Source: Mycolicibacterium bacteremicum
GTDB taxonomy: Bacteria; Actinomycetota; Actinomycetes; Mycobacteriales; Mycobacteriaceae
NCBI RefSeq assembly: GCF_002086115.1
Contig: NZ_MVHJ01000007.1
Coordinates: 209,990 to 273,989, forward strand
Direction: 5' to 3'
DNA: 64,000 nt
In this document: positions 9,968 to 17,453 of the stretch, piece by piece
Position numbering within the stretch: the first letter of the stretch is position 1
Layout: each line of letters opens with the position of its first letter
Made by a program: the position numbers and the translations under genes
Notes under the pieces: model-generated
Databases searched by the model: none
The model's input: the letters and a program-made list of their open reading frames with translations, nothing else
Told to the model about the DNA's origin: nothing

Positions 9968-12900
9968 ATGGTGAGTAGGTCAAATCGTTTGGCTGTCAGC
10001 ATTTTTGCTGCGGCGGCTCTGTGCACGCCGCCGCTGTTGGCGATAGCGACGGCCGAGGCGCAACCTGCGTTGCAGTCGAGTGCGGGCGGTGTGCCCTGTG
10101 TCGGCATGGTGCAGAACCTCGCTGCGTCCCCGCCTGACCTCGGTCAGTCCCTGCAGGGCATCGCGGCACCGTTCACCGGTGGCGGTGCTGCTCCGGTGGT
10201 CGTGCCGCCGGCCACCGCAGCCGGGGCGTTCCCGGCGGCAGGCGTCACCGGTGGTGGTGCCGCAGGTGGTGCAGGTGGTGCCGGTGCTGCTGGTGGCGGT
10301 GCGGGTGGTGCCGGTGCTGCTGGTGGCGGTGCGGGTGGTGCCGGTGCCGCCGGAGGTGGCGCGGGCGCTGCTGGAGGTGCGGGCGGTGCCGGTGGCGGTG
10401 CGGGCGCTGCTGGTGGCGGTGCCGGGGGTGCGGGCGCTGCTGGTGGCGGTGCGGGTGGTGCCGGTGGCGGTGCGGGTGGTGCCGGTGCCGGTGGCGGTGC
10501 GGGTGGTGCCGGCGGCGCTGGCGCTCCCGTCGCGGGTGGCGCCCCCCTGATTGATGCCGCTGGTGCAGGTGCCCCGCTGGGCGGTGGTGCTCCGGGCGCA
10601 GCAGGTGCTCCGGGCGCAGGAATCGTGGACGCAGCGGGAGTGGCGCCGGGTGGTGGAGGTGCTCCCGGCGGGGCCCCGCTGGCGGACGCAGCCGCACGAG
10701 TCGGCGGAGGAGGTGCCCCGGGCGCCGGTGAAGGTGGTGGCGGAGCACCCGGTGGAGCGCCCGGTGGTGCCGCGATTCATCCGGCCGCGGGTGAGGCGGC
10801 TCCGGCGGGTCCGCCTGCCGGCGCACTCGTCGACGCGGCCGCTGTGGCGCCCCCGCCCGCGGTCGAGGTGCCTGTCCCCGCAGCGGCGGTGATCGACGGA
10901 GCGGCGGCCGCCCCGGCGGCTGCAGCGGCTCCCGTTGTCGGTGGCGGCGAAGCCGCTGCCCCCGCGGCAGCGATTGGTGGCGGAGACGCCGGCGGTGCGG
11001 GTGGTGCCGGTGGCGGTGGTGCGGGTGGGCGGTGCGGTGGTGCCGGTGGTGCGGGTGGTGCCGGTGGCGGTGGAGCTGCTGGCGGTGGTGCGGGTGGTGC
11101 CGGTGGCGGTGGAGCTGCTGGCGGTGGTGCGGGTGGTGCAGGTGGCGGCGGTGCGGCCGGTGGCGGTGCTGCCGGTGGTGGTGCTGTCCCGGTTGCCGGC
11201 GCCATCGAGGGTGGAGGAGCGGCCGGTGCGCCGGTCGAACTTGCCGTTGCGGCTCCGCCGGTCGAGGTCGCGGCACCGCCGGTAGAGGTGGCGCTGCCCC
11301 CGGCAGAAGTCACCGTGCCGCCGGTTGAGGTTGCGGCACCGCCGGTTGAGGTGCATGCTCCGCCGGTCGAAATCGCGGCTCCGCCGGTGGAAGTGGCGGC
11401 GCCTCCGGTCGAGGTGCACGCCCCTCCGGTGCAGGTTTCCGGTCCGCCGGCCCAGATTTCGTCCCCACCCGTGGAGCTGTCCGTTCCGATCGATCTCGAG
11501 GTTCCGAGCATCGGTGTTCCGGGCGGGATCGGTGTTCCTGGCGCGGTGGCGGGTGGCGCCCCCGGTGCTGTGGTCGGGGGAGCCCCTGGCGCGGTGATTG
11601 CTGACGCAGGCGCGGCGGCCGGCGGTGGCTCTGGTGCCGTCGTCCAGGCCGCGGGTGCGAGCGGCGCAGGTGCTTCAGGTGGTGCCGGTGCCGCGGGTGG
11701 CGGCGCCGGTGGCGCAGGCGGTGCTGGTGCCGGCGGCGCAGGCGGCGGAGCCCCCGCGGCGGGTGGCGCAGCCGGTGGTGCTCCCGCGGGCGGTGCGGCC
11801 GGCGGCGGAGCTCCCGCCGGTGGAGCTGCGGCCGGCGGCGCTCCGGCCGGTGGTGGTGCTCCCGCCGGTGGAGCTGCGGCCGGCGGCGCTCCGGCCGGTG
11901 GTGGTGCTCCCGTCGGTGGCGGTGCCCCCGTGGGTGGTGGCGCCCCGGTCGGTGGCGGTGCCCCGGTCGGTGGTGGTGCTCCGGTGGGTGGTGGCGCCCC
12001 GGTGGGTGGTGGTGCCCCGGTGGGTGGTGGCGCTCCGGTGGGTGGTGGTGCTCCGGTCGGTGGCGCTGCGCCTGCGGCCCTCGGCGCACCGCTGGCGGAT
12101 GCGGCCGGCGGCGGCGCGCCGTTGATGGACACCGCAGGTGTCGGTCCCCTGCTGGCCAGCACCGGACTCAACGGCGACGGTCCCGCGGCAGCGTTGGTCG
12201 ATGCGGCTGCCGCTGCAGGTGGCCCCGGTGCCGGTGTTCCCGGTGCGGGTGGTGGCCCCGGTGCCGGTGGATTGCCCGGCGCGGCGCTCGATGATGCCGC
12301 CGCACGGGCGGCCGGTGCGCCGGTGGGTGCGCCGATCGAAGACGCGGCTGCGGTCGCCGTGCCCGGTGCCGGAGGCGCCGGTGGTGGTGGCGCAGGCGGA
12401 GCCGGTGCAGGCGGTGCTGGTGCCGGTGGCGGTGGTGCGGCCGGTGGTGGCGCAGGTGGTGCCGGTGGCGGTGCAGCCGGTGGTGGTGGCGGCGGCGGTG
12501 CAGCCGGTGGCGGCGGTGCTGGTGCGGGCGGCGGTGGTGCGGCCGGTGGTGGCGCAGGTGGCGCCGGTGGTGGCGGCGCAGCCGGCGGAGGAGGCGCTGG
12601 TGGTGGTGCGGCCGGTGGTGGCGGTGCTGGGGCCGGCGGGGCCGGTGCGGGCGGTGCCGGTGGTGGCGGTGCGGCCGGTGGTGCAGGTGCCGCTGGTGGT
12701 GGATCCGCAGGCGGTGGCGCAGGTGCTGCCGGTGGCGGCGCGACCGGAGGCGCCGGCGGCGTGAACGCCGCGGCCGTCGGTCCGCTGATGGCCAGCACGG
12801 GTGGTCTCGGAGCCGTCCAGGCGGTGGCCGCTCCCGCGGTGGCCGCGGTTCAGGCAGCCGCGCCGGCCGGTGCGGTCGGTGTCGGAGCCCCGGCGGCGAC

Positions 12901-13261
12901 GGCCGGCGGTGGAACGGCGTTCGCCGGTATCCCGGGCGCCATCGTCCCGGCAGCCGGGGCGGCGTCAGGTATCCCGGGTCTGGTGATGGCACCGCTGGCC
13001 GGTGTGACGGGTGTGTTGGCAGAGATGTTGCCGCAGCCCTCACTGGCGGCTCCCTCGGGTGTCGGCGGCGTCACCGGGCTGCTGCCCACCCCGCAACTGA
13101 ACATGCCGGGCATCTCCGGGCTCGGCGTCCCGGTGCCCTCGCAGGTGTCGATGCCGACCGACCTGGTGTGTGAGGGAGTCGGCGGGTGGTCGCTCTCGAC
13201 GCCGGGCACCGGCAGCGTCATGCCCGACGCGACGGCCGCCATCCGGTCCGACGACTGGTGA
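9968..13261 (+). CDS. Large secreted Gly/Ala-rich repeat protein of unknown function
   Basis: The protein has 1097 residues. ATG 9968 follows GGGGAT and opens a Sec signal peptide (RSNR, hydrophobic core, cleavage probably after ATAEA). Mature order: a short conserved-looking N-terminus (VPCVGMVQN); Gly-Ala block 1 (about 10250-10525); a segment rich in hydrophobic-x-DAA motifs; Gly-Ala block 2 (about 10980-11190); eleven PPVEV-type heptads (11252-11482); nine GGGAPV hexads (11897-12058); Gly-Ala block 3 (about 12365-12760); and a non-repetitive C-terminus with a single Cys. GPLLAST and GPLMAST flank block 3. It resembles PGRS sequence but has no PE domain. Its 3' end overlaps the convergent methyltransferase by 44 bases. 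A cell-wall or surface role is only a guess. Confidence 0.85.
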   Translation: MVSRSNRLAVSIFAAAALCTPPLLAIATAEAQPALQSSAGGVPCVGMVQNLAASPPDLGQSLQGIAAPFTGGGAAPVVVPPATAAGAFPAAGVTGGGAAGGAGGAGAAGGGAGGAGAAGGGAGGAGAAGGGAGAAGGAGGAGGGAGAAGGGAGGAGAAGGGAGGAGGGAGGAGAGGGAGGAGGAGAPVAGGAPLIDAAGAGAPLGGGAPGAAGAPGAGIVDAAGVAPGGGGAPGGAPLADAAARVGGGGAPGAGEGGGGAPGGAPGGAAIHPAAGEAAPAGPPAGALVDAAAVAPPPAVEVPVPAAAVIDGAAAAPAAAAAPVVGGGEAAAPAAAIGGGDAGGAGGAGGGGAGGRCGGAGGAGGAGGGGAAGGGAGGAGGGGAAGGGAGGAGGGGAAGGGAAGGGAVPVAGAIEGGGAAGAPVELAVAAPPVEVAAPPVEVALPPAEVTVPPVEVAAPPVEVHAPPVEIAAPPVEVAAPPVEVHAPPVQVSGPPAQISSPPVELSVPIDLEVPSIGVPGGIGVPGAVAGGAPGAVVGGAPGAVIADAGAAAGGGSGAVVQAAGASGAGASGGAGAAGGGAGGAGGAGAGGAGGGAPAAGGAAGGAPAGGAAGGGAPAGGAAAGGAPAGGGAPAGGAAAGGAPAGGGAPVGGGAPVGGGAPVGGGAPVGGGAPVGGGAPVGGGAPVGGGAPVGGGAPVGGAAPAALGAPLADAAGGGAPLMDTAGVGPLLASTGLNGDGPAAALVDAAAAAGGPGAGVPGAGGGPGAGGLPGAALDDAAARAAGAPVGAPIEDAAAVAVPGAGGAGGGGAGGAGAGGAGAGGGGAAGGGAGGAGGGAAGGGGGGGAAGGGGAGAGGGGAAGGGAGGAGGGGAAGGGGAGGGAAGGGGAGAGGAGAGGAGGGGAAGGAGAAGGGSAGGGAGAAGGGATGGAGGVNAAAVGPLMASTGGLGAVQAVAAPAVAAVQAAAPAGAVGVGAPAATAGGGTAFAGIPGAIVPAAGAASGIPGLVMAPLAGVTGVLAEMLPQPSLAAPSGVGGVTGLLPTPQLNMPGISGLGVPVPSQVSMPTDLVCEGVGGWSLSTPGTGSVMPDATAAIRSDDW
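11252..11482 (+). repeat. Eleven 21-bp repeats encoding PPVEV-type heptads
   Basis: Seventy-seven codons divide exactly into eleven heptads of consensus A-P-P-V-E-V-(A/H), with variants [21 protein letters not shown] and SPPVELS toward the end. The unit is 21 bp and synonymous sites differ between copies, so the array is not freshly duplicated. The acidic residue every seven positions sets it apart from the flanking uncharged Gly-Ala blocks. Confidence 0.85.
11897..12058 (+). repeat. Nine tandem 18-bp repeats encoding GGGAPV
   Basis: Nine consecutive in-frame copies of an 18-bp unit encode G-G-G-A-P-V. Only third positions vary (GGT/GGC, GCT/GCC, CCG/CCC, GTC/GTG). High identity and an 18-bp period make the array prone to in-frame slippage or recombination, so copy number may differ between strains. 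Looser GGAPAGG copies precede it from about 11750. Confidence 0.9.
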
Positions 13262-13871
13262 CCGGTCCGGTGTCTCGGGTCCAGAACAACAGATAGCGAT
13301 AGTAGAGGGCGCGCCGGATCTGGGCGCCAGGTAGCACGTCGCCGGCCACGCGCCGGATCTCGGCAAGAGATTCGCGCGGGTCGGCGACGGTTACGCCGAC
13401 ATCGGATTGCTCACGGTGCCAACGCGACCCGATGCGTACCGCAGGTAGGCAGAGCGCAGAGAACAGCCAGTCGGCCGCAGATGCGTTGGCGCTCAACCCG
13501 ACGACTGCGATCGAACCGCCGGGGTTGAGCAGCTCCCGGGCGCGCACCAACGAGCCGCGCAGATCCATGTGGTGCAGGCTGGCGACGAATGTGATCAGGT
13601 CGAAGCCGCTGTCGCCGGGGTCGAACTCGTCGAATCGGCAGTGCAGCAGCGTAATCGAGGCATCGGGCCCGACCCGTTCGCAAGCCCGACGGACGGCCAC
13701 CGGATCGGGATCGATACCGGTCACCGAATCTGCCACCTCCGCGAGACGTTGCACCAGCAAACCGTCCCCGCAGCCGACATCGAGCACGCGGCCCCGTCGG
13801 CGCTCGGCCAGTCCGAGCAACCACGGGTGGTAGGCGGTGTTGTGGTTCCAGTACTCGTCGGCCGCTGCCAC
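13218..13871 (-). CDS. Class I SAM-dependent methyltransferase
   Basis: The 217-residue protein starts at GTG 13871. Motif I is VLDVGCGDGLL, followed by an acidic motif (VTGIDPDPVAV) and FDLITFVASLHHMD, typical of small-molecule or lipid methyltransferases of the Methyltransf_11 type. It lies six bases after the ABM gene and probably shares its transcript with the phytochrome gene. Its C-terminus ([11 protein letters not shown]) is encoded across the 3' end of the opposing repeat-protein gene. The substrate cannot be deduced. Confidence 0.8.
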   Translation of the reverse strand: MAAADEYWNHNTAYHPWLLGLAERRRGRVLDVGCGDGLLVQRLAEVADSVTGIDPDPVAVRRACERVGPDASITLLHCRFDEFDPGDSGFDLITFVASLHHMDLRGSLVRARELLNPGGSIAVVGLSANASAADWLFSALCLPAVRIGSRWHREQSDVGVTVADPRESLAEIRRVAGDVLPGAQIRRALYYRYLLFWTRDTGPVTSRRTGWRPSRRA

Positions 13872-13877
13872 GCGCGA

Positions 13878-14171
13878 TCAGACGTCGGAGGTGGTGTACC
13901 GGGTCTTGTTCGGCGGCGCAGCCAGCAGGGGCGGCAGATCGGTCAGCTTGCCCTCACCGGCGCGGAAGGCGCGGTAAGCCTCGTCGTGATCCACCGACTC
14001 CCAGACTTCATAGATGATCCAGTGCGTTTCGTCGTCTTCGTCGATCAGCACATCGGTGACCACATTGCCGGCAAAGGCTCTGGTGTCGGTGAGCGCACGG
14101 CCCATCACCTCGCGCGCGCGATCCACGGCATCGGGCTGAAAACGAAGTTCGAGCAGCACTGTCACCGACAT
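13878..14171 (-). CDS. Antibiotic-biosynthesis-monooxygenase (ABM) domain protein
   Basis: The 97-residue protein fits a single ABM/dimeric alpha-beta barrel domain: MSVTVLLELRFQPDAVDRA, a middle VVTDVLIDEDDETHWIIYEVWES strand-turn-strand and a C-terminal LPPLLAAPP. ATG 14171 follows AGGAGATGAC, a strong ribosome site. A longer frame to 14225 has no comparable site. Family members are cofactor-free quinol monooxygenases or haem-degrading enzymes, and neither activity can be assigned here. It sits 60 nt after the phytochrome-phosphatase gene and 6 nt before the methyltransferase. Confidence 0.78.
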   Translation of the reverse strand: MSVTVLLELRFQPDAVDRAREVMGRALTDTRAFAGNVVTDVLIDEDDETHWIIYEVWESVDHDEAYRAFRAGEGKLTDLPPLLAAPPNKTRYTTSDV

Positions 14172-14231
14172 GTCATCTCCTCGGTCCGGGCCGGCACCGG
14201 CGTGCCGCGCCACCGCCGCCAACATAGCTTC

Positions 14232-16583
14232 TCAGCGACGGCGCAGGACAATGACGGTGACGTCGTCATCGGTGTCGTTGGGGGTCATCGCGGCGGAAAC
14301 CTCTGTCGCCCTGGTGTCGGTGGCGGCCGCGAGCTCGGCGGACAACCGGTCCAGGCCCTCGTCGATGGAGGCCGTGCGACGCTCGACCAGGCCGTCGGAG
14401 AACATCACCATGCTCTGCCCGCGACCGATGGTGAACTCACTGGTGGCGTACGTTGCGCTCTTCAGGCCGATCGGCGGGGACAGCTGGATGGGGGCGGCGG
14501 CGGTCGCGACGCCCGTCTCGGTGAGGAAGGGCATCAGGTGACCGGCCGAGGACGCCTCGACCTGGCCGGTGTCCAGGTCGATGCGGGCCACGATCACGGT
14601 CGCGAACGTCCGCGGCATCAGGTGCACGCTGAACGTGTTCAGCTCGTCGATGGCGGCACCCGGGGAGGTGCCGGCAAAAAGGTTGGCCCGCAGGACGTTT
14701 CGGAGCTGCGCCATGGTGCCGGCGGCGGTCAGTCCGTGGCCGGCGACATCACCGAGCAGGACGACCAACTTGCCGTCGCGCAACTCGAAGGCGTCATACC
14801 AGTCCCCGCCGACGCGACCGCCGGCCGCCGGAAGATAATCCGCGGACAGCTCCCAGTTCGCGATCGTCGGGATGGAGTCCGGCAGCAGGCTGCGCTGCAG
14901 CACCTCGGCGACCCGTAGCGCGCTGCGGGTGCGGCGGTACAGCTCCTCGACCAGGTGGCTGCGCAATGCCTCCGCGGAGTCCAGCTGGATCGGCGCCCAC
15001 GGCTCACTGCACTTGTCGACGACCTCGCGCCAGCGTTCGAAGGATTTGCGCGGGCTCAGCCGGACCTCATCGCCCTCCCGCACCGCGATCGCCTTGTTGT
15101 GCGGATCCCCTCCCCAGTCCACCGAGCGCAACGCCTCGTCCCGGAACCAGATCACGTACTGGTCGTCGGGCAGGTTGAGCGCGAGTGCGCCGGCGGCCAC
15201 GTCGGGCTCCAGCGGTACCGAAGGCAGGTCGCGCGACAGGCATTCACTGACCGCGATCTCATCGCCGGTGCCACGGGCCCACGCCGCGACCGCGGCGACG
15301 ACCGAGGGCGGCGGGGTGGAGCCCAACACCCGGTAGTCACCGCCCACGTTGACGGCGACGCCCGCGGCCGGCAGCAGGTCCAGCGCGCTGGGTGTGCCCA
15401 GTAGCGTCACAGCCAGCGGCTCGGCGTCGTTTCGGGTGGCGGCAGTCAAATGGTTGAGCAGCGATTGTGCGGCGAGCTGTTCGCGCAGCTGGTCCTCGTC
15501 GAATCGGTCGACCATCCGCAGCGACAGTGTGGAACCCAGGAATTCGGCGGCGGCGCGCGCGCCATAGGGCGGCAGATGCGGGCCGGAATAGTGGTGACAG
15601 GCGATCAGCCCCCACAGCTTGCCGTGTCGCAGCAACGAGATCGACATCGACGCGCGCACGCCCATGTTCTGCAGGTACTCGATGTGGATGGGGGAGACGC
15701 TGCGCAGGGTGGCGTGCGTCAGGTCGACCGGCGTTCCGCTGTCAGGGTTCATGGCCGGAACCAGCGGGGCGGGGGTGTAGTCGACGTCGGAGATCAGGCG
15801 TAGCCAGCTCTTCTCGTACATCGCGCGCGCCTGGGCGGGAATGTCACTCGCCGGGTAGTGGAGGCCCAGGAACGAATTGAGGTCCTCGCGCTTGTTCTCG
15901 GCGACCACCTCCCCGTTGTAGTCCCGGTCGTAGCGGTACACCATGACACGGTCGAAACCGGTGAGTTCGCGGACCGCTCGGGCCGCGGTGTCATACAGCG
16001 CTGTCAGCCCGTCGGCCCTGTTGAGCTCCTCGACGGAGTTGCGCACGGCCTGGTAGGTGTTCGGGAACGAGAACGGCCGCTCGCCGTATGCCATCTCGAT
16101 CTCGATCAGCAGGACGCCGCCGGGTTCGCGGTGCAACAAGGCGTCGAACGGCCGGTTGAGACCGTCGACCGCCAGGGTCAGCTCCAGCGGATTGCGCTGC
16201 CGCAAGTCGCCGAACGCTGAGGCAGCCTGGCGGATCATCGAGGCCTGGTCGACACCGATCAGCGCCGACAGATCCTTGTTGAGAACCTCGGCGACGGGCT
16301 TGCCCAGCAGTTCCTCGACGTTCGCGCTGACCTGACGGATCTCGAAGCTCGGTTCCCGCACCACGGCCAGCACTCCGCGCGGCTGGACGCTGCCGGGGAT
16401 GTGGATCGGCTCGCGGGCGCAGTTATCCAGGTCGATCACGGTGCCGGGCGGCAGCAGGCCCTCGACGGCGACGTCATCGGCGTCTTGACGCGAAATGGAA
16501 ACCTCCCCGAATCTGTCCCCGACTGTCTGTTCACCAGCGTGCCAGGCCCCTGGAACCGGCTTCGCGCCGGTGCCGCGATACAC
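14232..16583 (-). CDS. Bacteriophytochrome fused to PP2C/SpoIIE-type phosphatase
   Basis: This is a 783-residue protein if GTG 16583 is used. Order: PAS with the biliverdin-linkage Cys in DLDNCAREPIHIPGSVQPRG (residue 55); GAF with PASDIPAQAR (about 241), SPIHIEYLQNMG and the His pair in CHHYSGP (about 328); PHY with tongue motifs WGGDP and SPRKSFERW (about 513); linker VLQRSLLP; PP2C domain from about 560 with GGDWYDAF, GDVAGHG, SSAGH, FSDGLVE and terminal DTDDDVTVIVL carrying metal-binding Asp residues. All hallmark chromophore-pocket residues are present, so a photoactive protein is likely. The output should dephosphorylate a STAS protein, and one is encoded divergently. Start is uncertain: GGGGAGG (16503-16509) precedes an in-frame ATT at 16496, which would place Cys at residue 26. 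No haem oxygenase gene is nearby. Confidence 0.9.
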   Translation of the reverse strand: MYRGTGAKPVPGAWHAGEQTVGDRFGEVSISRQDADDVAVEGLLPPGTVIDLDNCAREPIHIPGSVQPRGVLAVVREPSFEIRQVSANVEELLGKPVAEVLNKDLSALIGVDQASMIRQAASAFGDLRQRNPLELTLAVDGLNRPFDALLHREPGGVLLIEIEMAYGERPFSFPNTYQAVRNSVEELNRADGLTALYDTAARAVRELTGFDRVMVYRYDRDYNGEVVAENKREDLNSFLGLHYPASDIPAQARAMYEKSWLRLISDVDYTPAPLVPAMNPDSGTPVDLTHATLRSVSPIHIEYLQNMGVRASMSISLLRHGKLWGLIACHHYSGPHLPPYGARAAAEFLGSTLSLRMVDRFDEDQLREQLAAQSLLNHLTAATRNDAEPLAVTLLGTPSALDLLPAAGVAVNVGGDYRVLGSTPPPSVVAAVAAWARGTGDEIAVSECLSRDLPSVPLEPDVAAGALALNLPDDQYVIWFRDEALRSVDWGGDPHNKAIAVREGDEVRLSPRKSFERWREVVDKCSEPWAPIQLDSAEALRSHLVEELYRRTRSALRVAEVLQRSLLPDSIPTIANWELSADYLPAAGGRVGGDWYDAFELRDGKLVVLLGDVAGHGLTAAGTMAQLRNVLRANLFAGTSPGAAIDELNTFSVHLMPRTFATVIVARIDLDTGQVEASSAGHLMPFLTETGVATAAAPIQLSPPIGLKSATYATSEFTIGRGQSMVMFSDGLVERRTASIDEGLDRLSAELAAATDTRATEVSAAMTPNDTDDDVTVIVLRRR

Positions 16584-16695
16584 CGGCGCCCGGGCGTTTA
16601 CGTTAGGCTCGTGGTACTCGGCGTTCTAGCTTGTTTGGTTAAGAAGCAGCCCGCGAGACATTGCGCCCCGAGCCGAAGCTCCCGCGAGGTTTTCG

Positions 16696-17073
16696 ATGTC
16701 CGACAAAGTTGAGCCCATTCCGTCGCCGATCGTGTGCTCCGAATCCTGGCACGATACGACGGTGGTGGTGAGCTGCGCCGGCCCGGTCGACATGGTGACC
16801 GCGCCGGACCTGCAACACGTGATCTCGGCGGCACTCAAGAAGCAACCCACGGCGATGATCGTGGACCTTACCGACACCGAGCTGCTGGCCTCCTACGGGA
16901 TGTCGGTGCTGGTGGAGACCCATGAGCGGTTGGTGCCCGACGTACCGCTGGTCGTGGTGGCCGATGGGCCGATCACCCGGCGGCCGCTCGAACTGGTCGG
17001 ACTTGCCAGTGTGCTGACTATCCGCCCCGATCTGGGCGCAGCCTTCGACGAGCTCCGCGGCGCGCAGGACTGA
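16696..17073 (+). CDS. STAS-domain anti-sigma-factor antagonist
   Basis: The 125-residue protein is a single STAS domain: VVVSCAGPVDMVTAPDLQHVI, then MIVDLTDTELLASYGMSVLV where the phosphorylatable-Ser loop of SpoIIAA (DSSG) appears as ASYG, with one serine kept. Mycobacterial RsfA/RsfB-type antagonists carry similar variant loops. In partner switching the unphosphorylated form releases a sigma factor by binding its anti-sigma kinase. It is divergent from the phytochrome-PP2C gene (112 nt between the starts), the arrangement expected for a phosphatase and its substrate. No anti-sigma kinase or sigma gene is in the window. Confidence 0.87.
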   Translation: MSDKVEPIPSPIVCSESWHDTTVVVSCAGPVDMVTAPDLQHVISAALKKQPTAMIVDLTDTELLASYGMSVLVETHERLVPDVPLVVVADGPITRRPLELVGLASVLTIRPDLGAAFDELRGAQD

Positions 17074-17108
17074 TTTCCCTTCCGTGATCATGGCGGGGTT
17101 GGATATAA

Positions 17109-17198
17109 AGTAGTTACGCGCGTAACCTCACGCCCGAGGCGAAAGGACGCAAGGCCGACGACCCGGTCGTCGATGGGGTGTACATCGGTCTGACCTGA
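17109..17198 (+). other. Orphan coding-like fragment with palindrome, or structured RNA
   Basis: After TAA at 17106-17108 there is a 29-codon frame to TGA 17196-17198 with strong third-position GC bias (NLTPEAKGRK and ADDPVVDGVYIGLT) but no credible start codon, so it reads like the tail of a lost gene. The same stretch holds a perfect 14-bp palindrome GTTACGCGCGTAAC (17113-17126), a GACGAC/GTCGTC hairpin and a GATG/CATC hairpin, plus GAAAGGACGCAAGGCC, which loosely recalls the GEMM riboswitch core. Either reading is tentative. Confidence 0.3.
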
Positions 17199-17285
17199 GC
17201 GTGGCGTCGCTTGTCAGAGGTCTGCGCTACGGTGCGGTCAACGAGGAAAGGCTGCCGTCGAAACCGCGCGGAAGAACTTCAAAAG

Positions 17286-17358
17286 TACCCCCGACAGGAC
17301 TCGAACCTGCAACCTATCGGGTAGAAACCGACTGCGCTATCCATTGCGCCACGGGGGC
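17286..17358 (-). tRNA. tRNA-Arg (anticodon UCU)
   Basis: The reverse strand folds as a 73-nt cloverleaf. The acceptor is GCCCCCG paired with CGGGGGT (one G-T), the anticodon stem-loop is GTCGG TTTCTAC CCGAT with anticodon TCT, and the T-arm loop is GGTTCGAGTCC type. The discriminator is A and CCA is not encoded. TTTT follows closely. It reads the rare AGA codon. It lies next to a decayed group-I-intron-type endonuclease gene. Confidence 0.95.
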
Positions 17359-17453
17359 AAGGTGGAACGTACGTAATTTACACCTCGCCGGCGGCTTTTC
17401 TCATCGCGGAGGGACCGCTGTGTCGATGCGCAGCGCTGACGGATGGGCGGCCG

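Noticed and set aside
11897..12058. Regularly spaced repeats suggestive of a CRISPR array
   Set aside because: Units are 18 bp, directly abutting, in frame and without spacers; no cas genes are present.
10777..12798. A very long open frame on the minus strand opposite the repeat protein gene, Pro/Ala-rich
   Set aside because: It is the exact complement of GGT/GGC/GCC repeats; no ribosome site or non-repetitive domain. The plus strand has a signal peptide and unique ends.
9968..13261. PE_PGRS family membership
   Set aside because: No N-terminal PE domain (about 110 residues with Pro-Glu) and a Sec signal peptide instead; only the repeat composition is similar.
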